Shown here: positions 1-3,425 of the stretch, one piece after another | Layout of the letters: every line of letters starts with the position of its first letter | How positions within the stretch are numbered: position 1 is the stretch's first letter | Position numbers and translations under genes: made by a program | Origin: Bacteroidales bacterium | GTDB taxonomy: Bacteria; Bacteroidota; Bacteroidia; Bacteroidales; B39-G9 | Length of the DNA: 8,815 bases | Assembly: GCA_023145555.1 (NCBI GenBank) | Contig: JAGLDO010000090.1 | Location: 1 to 8,815 of the forward strand | Direction of reading: 5' to 3' | The notes under the pieces: model-generated | What the model was told of the DNA's origin: nothing | The model's database searches: none | The model's input: the letters and a program-made list of their open reading frames with translations, nothing else

Positions 1-1
1 T

Positions 2-172
2 GAGCAAGAACAAAAAGATAAAGAAACAGAAAAACTTGCAGAACAGCAAAGGCAAGAAGAACAACGTAAATTGGAACAGCAAAGGATTGAACAACAAAGA
101 CTTGAACAGCAACAAAAAGATAAAGAAGAAACAGAAAAACTTACAAAACAGCAAAGGCAGGAACAACAAAGA
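2..172 (+). repeat. Imperfect internal duplication in the charged helix of the target gene
   Basis: Two copies of a 22-23 codon unit at 2-67 and 104-172 encode nearly the same peptide (starting EQEQKDKETEKL and EQQQKDKEETEKL, both ending in a QQRQE.QR pattern). They are separated by a short EQQR/LEQQ linker. The second copy has one extra Glu codon. This suggests the helix grows or shrinks by in-frame duplication. Confidence 0.75.
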
Positions 173-832
173 TTTAAAATAAAAATGGTTTTTGTTAAAG
201 GCGGAACATTTCAAATGGGAAGCAATAAATATGACGATGAAAAACCAATACACACTGTAACAATTTCCGATTTTTATATTGGCAAATACGAAGTTACACA
301 AAAGCAATGGAAAGAAATTATGGGGAATAATCCCTCACGTTTTAAAGGCAATAATTTGCCTGTTGAAAAAGTTTCGTGGAACGATGTACAAAATTTTTTA
401 CAAAAATTTAATGCCAAAACCGGCGAAAATTACCGACTGCCCACCGAAGCCGAATGGGAATATGCTGCACGCGGGGGAAACAAAAGCAATGCTTATAAAT
501 ATAGTGGCAGTAATAATATTAGTGATGTTGCATGGTATGATAGTAATTCCGGTAACAAAACTCATAATGTAGGCACAAAACAAGCAAACGAATTGGGTAT
601 TTACGATATGAGCGGAAATGTTTGGGAATGGTGTAGCGATTGGTATGGTAAAAATTATTATAGCAACAGTTCGCAATATAATCCGCAGGGACCGTCATCA
701 GGCTCTTCCCGCGTGTACCGCGGCGGCGGTTGGTACGACTATGCGAGCTGCTGTCGGGTGGCTTATCGCTACTACTGGTACCCTGATTATAGTAGCATTA
801 ATTTGGGCTTCCGCCTTGCCTCCGGTTTGTAA
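2..832 (+). CDS. DGR target protein: Q/E/K-rich helix plus FGE-sulfatase/C-type lectin-fold domain (5' partial)
   Basis: The reading frame is open to the left window edge, so the true start lies outside; a TTG at 71 is just an internal Leu codon. 276 residues are visible. Residues 1-58 are almost only Q, E, K and R, a predicted charged helix or coiled coil with an internal duplication. From residue 62 (MVFVKGGTFQMGS) to the end is a formylglycine-generating-enzyme-type domain with its usual landmarks: PVEKVSWNDV, YRLPTEAEWEYAARGG (145-159) and GIYDMSGNVWEW (199-210), ending in NLGFRLASGL. Residues 233-275 are the variable repeat of a diversity-generating retroelement, so this is the protein being diversified. 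In DGR targets this fold displays variable residues on a ligand-binding face. Enzymatic formylglycine formation is unlikely, because the putative active-site region is the hypervariable part. The ligand and any N-terminal effector or export signal cannot be seen. Gene and domain confidence is high; biological role is inferred. Confidence 0.95.
   Translation, partial: EQEQKDKETEKLAEQQRQEEQRKLEQQRIEQQRLEQQQKDKEETEKLTKQQRQEQQRFKIKMVFVKGGTFQMGSNKYDDEKPIHTVTISDFYIGKYEVTQKQWKEIMGNNPSRFKGNNLPVEKVSWNDVQNFLQKFNAKTGENYRLPTEAEWEYAARGGNKSNAYKYSGSNNISDVAWYDSNSGNKTHNVGTKQANELGIYDMSGNVWEWCSDWYGKNYYSNSSQYNPQGPSSGSSRVYRGGGWYDYASCCRVAYRYYWYPDYSSINLGFRLASGL
699..825 (+). repeat. DGR variable repeat (VR)
   Basis: This is a gap-free match of 127 bp to the template repeat at 2474-2600 (constant offset 1775). 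There are 19 differences, at 707, 708, 716, 728, 734, 737, 740, 749, 750, 757, 763, 764, 770, 773, 779, 788, 795, 798 and 824. In every case the TR base is adenine: 12 A to T, 6 A to G, 1 A to C. None of the 91 non-adenine TR positions differs. Two changes (757, 763) are silent, which argues for mutagenesis rather than selection alone. VR sits at the extreme C-terminus of the target, and the stop codon at 830-832 follows its end by 4 bp. Confidence 0.98.
802..823 (+). other. Candidate IMH (initiation of mutagenic homing) at the 3' end of VR
   Basis: This is the longest stretch at the 3' end of VR that is identical to TR (2577-2598). It is GC-rich (core GGGCTTCCGCCTTGCCTCC) and lacks adenine, in contrast to its AT-rich surroundings. 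In studied DGRs an adenine-free GC-rich block at the end of VR marks the recipient repeat and sets where cDNA integration begins. VR and TR diverge just after it: 824 G against A, 826 T against C, 829 G against A, 830 T against C. The function is inferred from position and composition. Confidence 0.75.
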
Positions 833-887
833 CGGTTCATTCCTTCCTTTTCGTAAGTGTAAGCAAAATTTATTTTGATTTTGTTAA

Positions 888-912
888 GCAGGGCGAGGGA
901 CGAAGCCCAAGC
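888..912 (+). other. Interrupted GC stem-loop downstream of VR
   Basis: GC (888-889) and GGGC (891-894) can pair with GCCC (905-908) and GC (911-912), leaving a 10-nt loop. It lies 63 bp after the end of VR homology. DGR target sites often have a hairpin shortly after VR that stimulates retrohoming, usually much closer than this and with a 4-nt loop. It is therefore only a weak candidate for that role. Confidence 0.3.
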
Positions 913-942
913 GTACAAAATGGGAATAAATTTTTTAATAAT

Positions 943-970
943 ACCGCCTTTGGCGGTCGAATTTTTTTTT
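943..970 (+). terminator. Rho-independent terminator after the target gene
   Basis: A perfect 6-bp GC-rich stem ACCGCC/GGCGGT (943-948, 952-957) with a TTT loop is followed by CGAA and nine T residues (962-970). It lies 111 bp after the target stop codon and 65 bp before the accessory gene. It would partly separate transcription of the target from that of the HRDC/RT/TR unit. Confidence 0.75.
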
Positions 971-1034
971 CATAAATCGGTAGTACGACTTAAAATCATG
1001 CCACGGGTTTATGTAAATAAAAAAATGAAATATA

Positions 1035-1502
1035 ATGCAAATAAAATTATTTACTATTCCTGCATTAGATAGCGAATTAGCAAATGAAGAAATGAATAAA
1101 TTTTTGCGGTCGCATAAGGTTATTGGAGTACAGCAGGAGTTTGTGCCAGCCGAAAACGGGGCTTATTGGTGTTTCAGTATTAAATATATACAAGGAGAAA
1201 ACATAAATATCTTTTCAGGCAAAAAAGAAAAAATTGATTACAGGGAAATTTTAGACCAGAACACATTTAAAATATTCTCAAAATTAAGAGAATACCGAAA
1301 AGAAATTGCAAAAAATGATGCAGTTCCGGCTTATGCTGTTTTTACGGATGCAGAACTTTCGGCAATTGCAAAATTACCGGAAATAACATCCGAAAAAATA
1401 AAAACAATAAAAGGCATAGGAATAAAAAAACTTGAAAAATACGGAAAACTAATTTTAGAAATGTATCAAAAAAATGAAACGAGCAGGAAATCTGATACAT
1501 AA
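1035..1502 (+). CDS. DGR accessory protein with C-terminal HRDC domain
   Basis: 155 residues. The N-terminal part (1-55; begins MQIKLFTIPALDSE, later FLRSHKV and YWCFSIKY) resembles the short N-terminal module of HRDC proteins found beside DGR reverse transcriptases. The C-terminal part (about 77-146) is an HRDC-like helical bundle with FTDAELSAIAKLPEITSEKI followed by the IKGIGIKKLEKYG helix-hairpin-helix-like turn. HRDC domains bind nucleic acid. In DGRs such proteins occur in place of Avd and are presumed to help the RT handle template RNA or cDNA. The start is the first ATG of this frame, and the opening MQIK.FTIP fits the family as I know it; there is no Shine-Dalgarno, only an A-rich leader. 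It overlaps the RT gene by 29 bp, so the two are probably translationally coupled. Domain call is firm; mechanism is inferred. Confidence 0.88.
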   Translation: MQIKLFTIPALDSELANEEMNKFLRSHKVIGVQQEFVPAENGAYWCFSIKYIQGENINIFSGKKEKIDYREILDQNTFKIFSKLREYRKEIAKNDAVPAYAVFTDAELSAIAKLPEITSEKIKTIKGIGIKKLEKYGKLILEMYQKNETSRKSDT

Positions 1503-2457
1503 AATTGCGGACTCTGATAATTTGCGTCTTGCATTTTACAAAGCAAGAAAAGGTAAAGATGCAAAGCAGGAAATAATTGAATATAGTAACAATTTGGATG
1601 AAAATTTATTGTCGTTACAAAGTCAAATTTTATCGGCTAATGTTAGAGTAGGAAATTATCATTTTTTTACAATATACGACCCAAAAGAAAGACAAATTTG
1701 TGCTGCTTCGTTTTCAGAAAGAGTATTACACCACGCAATTATGAATGTTTGTCATCCTGTTTTTGAGCAACAACAAATATTTGATAGTTACGCAACTCGT
1801 ATAAATAAAGGAACTTATGCAGCACTACATCGTGCAGAGTATTTTCAAAATAAATATCAATGGTTCTTAAAACTTGATATTCGTAAATATTTTGGCAGTA
1901 TTGACCACAATATTTTATTTATATTGCTTCAACAAAAGTTTAAAGACCATCAACTTTTGCAAATTTTTAAACAAATAATCGGAAGTTATGAAACGGAACA
2001 AAATAAAGGTTTACCAATTGGTAACCTTACAAGTCAATATTTTGCTAATTATTATTTGTCATTTGCCGACAGATTTATAAAGCAAGAATTAAAAATACCG
2101 GCTTATGTCAGGTATATGGATGATATGGTTTTATGGAGCAATAGCAAAGATCATTTGTTAAAAGCCGGCAAAGTAACAACTATGTTCTTATCGGAAAAAT
2201 TAGCATTAAAGTTAAAAACTTATGATTTGAATATTAATACCCACGGTATAACATTTTTAGGTTATCGCATATTTAAAGATAAAATAAGGCTATCTGCAAG
2301 GAGTAAAAAACGATTTATAACAAAAACCAAACAATACGAAAACAAATTAAAAAATAACGAATGGACACAAAATGAATATCAAAAACATATACTACCATTG
2401 TTAGCATACACAAATTATGCTGAAACAAAGGGATTACGAGAAAACTTATTTTATTAA
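1474..2457 (+). CDS. DGR reverse transcriptase
   Basis: 327 residues, a normal length for DGR RTs, which consist of little more than the polymerase core. The N-terminus MKRAGNLIHKI...NLRLAFYKARKGK is typical of the family and supports this ATG. Visible RT motifs: FLKLDIRKYFGSIDH (131-145, catalytic D135), GLPIGNLTSQYFAN (179-192) and YVRYMDDMVLWS (211-222, catalytic D216 and D217), then FLGYRI (261-266). IGNLTSQ matches the (I/L/V)GxxxSQ signature that sets DGR RTs apart from group II intron RTs (QGxxxSP) and is linked to low fidelity at adenines. No maturase or endonuclease domain is present. The gene overlaps the HRDC gene by 29 bp and is followed 17 bp after its stop by the template repeat. 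All catalytic residues are intact, so it should be active. Confidence 0.97.
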   Translation: MKRAGNLIHKIADSDNLRLAFYKARKGKDAKQEIIEYSNNLDENLLSLQSQILSANVRVGNYHFFTIYDPKERQICAASFSERVLHHAIMNVCHPVFEQQQIFDSYATRINKGTYAALHRAEYFQNKYQWFLKLDIRKYFGSIDHNILFILLQQKFKDHQLLQIFKQIIGSYETEQNKGLPIGNLTSQYFANYYLSFADRFIKQELKIPAYVRYMDDMVLWSNSKDHLLKAGKVTTMFLSEKLALKLKTYDLNINTHGITFLGYRIFKDKIRLSARSKKRFITKTKQYENKLKNNEWTQNEYQKHILPLLAYTNYAETKGLRENLFY

Positions 2458-2473
2458 AAAGGGATAATAATCA

Positions 2474-2600
2474 CAGGCTCTAACCGCGTGAACCGCGGCG
2501 GCAGTTGGAACAACAATGCGAGCAACTGTCGAGTGGCAAATCGCAACAACTGGAACCCTGATAATAGTAACAATAATTTGGGCTTCCGCCTTGCCTCCAG
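2474..2600 (+). repeat. DGR template repeat (TR)
   Basis: This is the noncoding donor for VR (699-825). It contains 36 adenines, of which 19 are substituted in VR. Read in the target frame it has 14 AAY codons (2482, 2491, 2509, 2512, 2515, 2524, 2539, 2545, 2548, 2554, 2563, 2569, 2572, 2575). These can vary at two bases without producing a stop. The codons between them (RGGSW, RVA.R, W, PD, NLGFRLA) hold the lectin-fold scaffold and are mostly poor in A. It starts 17 bp after the RT stop codon and was probably first transcribed with the HRDC and RT genes. Confidence 0.98.
2577..2598 (+). other. Candidate IMH* at the 3' end of TR
   Basis: This adenine-free, GC-rich block is identical to 802-823 in VR and is followed by AG CTTA, where VR has GG TTTG. 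In known DGRs the small IMH/IMH* differences keep information flowing from TR to VR only. Here the differences begin at 2599/824 and 2601/826. Confidence 0.65.
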
Positions 2601-2680
2601 CTTACGAAAAGGATGGATGTCCGTTCATAAACAGATTATTATTCCCGTTCCTGATGAAAATTAGGACAAACAGTTGAAAA

Positions 2681-2719
2681 ATCTGTCCGCTTAGTAGAGC
2701 AATCGAAAATCGGACAGAT
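2681..2719 (+). other. Stem-loop downstream of TR, candidate spacer-RNA structure
   Basis: A perfect 9-bp inverted repeat ATCTGTCCG (2681-2689) / CGGACAGAT (2711-2719) has a 21-nt loop. It begins 80 bp after TR ends. In the Bordetella phage DGR roughly 140 nt of RNA beyond TR is needed for cDNA priming, and this structure falls within the same distance. No T-run follows closely, so it is a poor terminator. Confidence 0.5.
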
Positions 2720-2818
2720 AAATATTTTAAAAAATCGCAAAAATATCATTTTATATAAATGTATTAAATATTCAGTTGATTTAAGTTTTAAATTTTCATT
2801 AAATAATTTTCTTTAATA

Positions 2819-2860
2819 AAAACACGTTGAAAAGTCCTGCAGACGTTTTTAAGTATTTTT
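2819..2860 (+). repeat. 42-bp direct repeat, copy 1
   Basis: It matches 3241-3282 at 39 of 42 positions (differences at repeat positions 8, 19 and 21). Shared core: TTGAAAAGTC then CAGACGTTTTTAAGTATTT. A shorter diverged copy (18 of 22 matching to 2826-2847) lies at 3053-3074. The regular spacing of about 200-230 bp suggests a dispersed intergenic repeat family. Confidence 0.85.
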
Positions 2861-2871
2861 AGACCTCTGCT

Positions 2872-2894
2872 CTTTCGGATTTATAATCCGAAAG
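2872..2894. repeat. Palindromic repeat hairpin, type A
   Basis: A perfect 10-bp stem CTTTCGGATT (2872-2881) / AATCCGAAAG (2885-2894) with a TAT loop. It is closely related to the hairpin at 2915-2937 (both read TCGG(G)ATT-NNN-AATCC(C)GA), so the two look like members of one REP-like family. Confidence 0.75.
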
Positions 2895-2914
2895 TATTAA
2901 TATACATCTTGTTA

Positions 2915-2950
2915 GTTCGGGATTACAAATCCCGAACAGCCGATTTTTTT
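2915..2950 (+). terminator. Palindromic repeat hairpin with T-run; possible terminator of the DGR transcript
   Basis: A perfect 10-bp stem GTTCGGGATT (2915-2924) / AATCCCGAAC (2928-2937) with an ACA loop is followed, after AGCCGA, by seven T residues (2944-2950). It is the first hairpin plus T-run downstream of RT and TR, so it could end that transcript. The 6-nt gap before the T-run weakens the call, and its sister at 2872-2894 lacks a T-run. Confidence 0.5.
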
Positions 2951-3052
2951 ACCAATGCCGTGGAACGGATAAACTCAAAGCTACAACTTTTGCACCGTTT
3001 AGAAATGTTTTAGGAATAGAAAATATTTATTAACAAATCCGTGCAACGGCTT

Positions 3053-3074
3053 GCTGAAAAGTCCTGTGCACGTT
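3053..3074 (+). repeat. Diverged partial copy of the direct repeat
   Basis: Eighteen of 22 positions match 2826-2847 (shared TGAAAAGTCCTG then ACGTT). It lies within an 8-bp inverted repeat AACAAATC (3032-3039) / GATTTGTT (3075-3082). Confidence 0.5.
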
Positions 3075-3095
3075 GATTTGTTTTACCCTCCCCAA

Positions 3096-3116
3096 CCCTC
3101 CCTTAAAAAGGGAGGG
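3096..3116. repeat. Pyrimidine/purine hairpin repeat
   Basis: A perfect 9-bp stem CCCTCCCTT / AAGGGAGGG with an AAA loop, preceded by another CCCTCCCC run (3086-3093). There is no T-run on either strand, so it is a dispersed palindromic repeat rather than a terminator. Confidence 0.65.
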
Positions 3117-3167
3117 AGTAGCGAGCTGCAAACTTAAAAATTAAGCAATAAAGAATAATCGGGGCTG

Positions 3168-3188
3168 TCTCCACTGTTTCAGGGGAGA
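3168..3188. repeat. Imperfect hairpin repeat
   Basis: TCTCC (3168-3172) pairs with GGAGA (3184-3188), and inside it CTG (3174-3176) pairs with CAG (3180-3182) around TTT, with one A/G mismatch. It is part of a G-rich block (GGGGCTGTC...AGGCAAAGGGG) that looks like an intergenic repeat. Confidence 0.45.
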
Positions 3189-3240
3189 TGCCGAAGGCAA
3201 AGGGGTAAAAAATTAAAATCAAACAGGTGAAAAATGAAAT

Positions 3241-3282
3241 AAAACACCTTGAAAAGTCTTCCAGACGTTTTTAAGTATTTTT
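3241..3282 (+). repeat. 42-bp direct repeat, copy 2
   Basis: This is the partner of 2819-2860 (39 of 42 identical). Its right half (CAGACGTTTTT, 3262-3272) is also the left arm of the nested inverted repeat 3262-3328. Confidence 0.85.
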
Positions 3283-3328
3283 TTTCGACTTTTCATCGTC
3301 CGCCGGCTGGCGGACATAAAAACGTCTG
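3262..3328. repeat. 67-bp nested inverted repeat (MITE/REP-like)
   Basis: Outer arms CAGACGTTTTT (3262-3272) and AAAAACGTCTG (3318-3328) form a perfect 11-bp inverted repeat. Nested inside is a perfect 7-bp GC-rich hairpin GTCCGCC (3298-3304) / GGCGGAC (3309-3315) with a GGCT loop. It ends about 50 bp upstream of the signalling-operon promoter candidate. It could be a small non-autonomous element, an RNA structure, or an operator. Confidence 0.6.
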
Positions 3329-3380
3329 AAAAAATTATTAGGAGAAAAAATGTATTCAAACAAAAATTCTTAAATTTATA

Positions 3381-3409
3381 TTGTATTTTTTTTAAAATTT
3401 GTATCTTTA
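3381..3409 (+). promoter_or_regulatory. Bacteroidota-type promoter candidate for the FHA operon
   Basis: TTG (3381-3383) is separated by 18 bp from TATCTTTA (3402-3409), which matches seven of eight positions of the Bacteroidota -7 box TAnnTTTG. A start site about 7 bp downstream would leave a leader of roughly 10 bases before the ATG at 3426. The surrounding sequence is A/T-rich. Confidence 0.5.
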
Positions 3410-3425
3410 AAAAAAATATAAACAC

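Larger units (their letters stand above)
2461..2646 (+). repeat. Inverted repeat enclosing the template repeat
   Basis: GGGATAATAATC (2461-2472) can pair with GATTATTATTCCC (2634-2646): 12 base pairs with a single bulged T (2642). The left arm ends one base before TR homology begins; the right arm starts 34 bases after it ends. In RNA this would close TR into a loop and bring its two ends together. DGR template RNAs are known to need flanking sequence on both sides for cDNA synthesis, so the arms are a candidate structural element. Pairing is seen directly; function is inferred. Confidence 0.6.
2606..3425. other. Gene-free 820-bp region: DGR spacer followed by a mosaic of palindromic repeats
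   Basis: I see no convincing gene on either strand. From left to right it holds the TR-flanking structures (to about 2720), a very AT-rich stretch (2720-2818), a 42-bp direct repeat (2819-2860), two sister 10-bp hairpins (2872-2894, 2915-2937) and a partial repeat copy (3053-3074). It continues with a pyrimidine/purine hairpin (3096-3116), an imperfect hairpin (3168-3188), the second 42-bp repeat (3241-3282), a nested inverted repeat (3262-3328), and a promoter candidate (3381-3409). A minus-strand ORF here (3219-3425) is hydrophobic and low-complexity, and runs through the repeats. Confidence 0.7.

Noticed and set aside
71..73. TTG as start codon of the target gene
   Set aside because: The frame is open further upstream to the window edge with the same Q/E/K-rich composition, so the gene is 5'-truncated by the window.
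185..829. Functional formylglycine-generating (sulfatase-modifying) enzyme
   Set aside because: Its C-terminal core is the DGR variable repeat; the domain is better read as a C-type lectin-fold binding scaffold.
875..1072. Small ORF between target and HRDC gene
   Set aside because: It runs through the terminator hairpin and T-run and into the HRDC gene in another frame; no protein-like pattern.
1474..2457. Group II intron or retron reverse transcriptase
   Set aside because: IGNLTSQ motif, short length, no maturase or endonuclease domain, and the adjacent TR/VR pair with adenine-only differences identify a DGR RT.
3096..3116. Hairpin as a terminator
   Set aside because: No T-run follows on either strand.
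2819..3282. CRISPR-like array
   Set aside because: Only two good repeat copies with irregular long gaps filled with palindromes; no spacers of even size and no cas genes.
3219..3425. Minus-strand ORF in the repeat region
   Set aside because: Low-complexity Phe/Lys/Leu-rich translation of AT-rich repeats; overlaps the nested inverted repeat and the promoter candidate.
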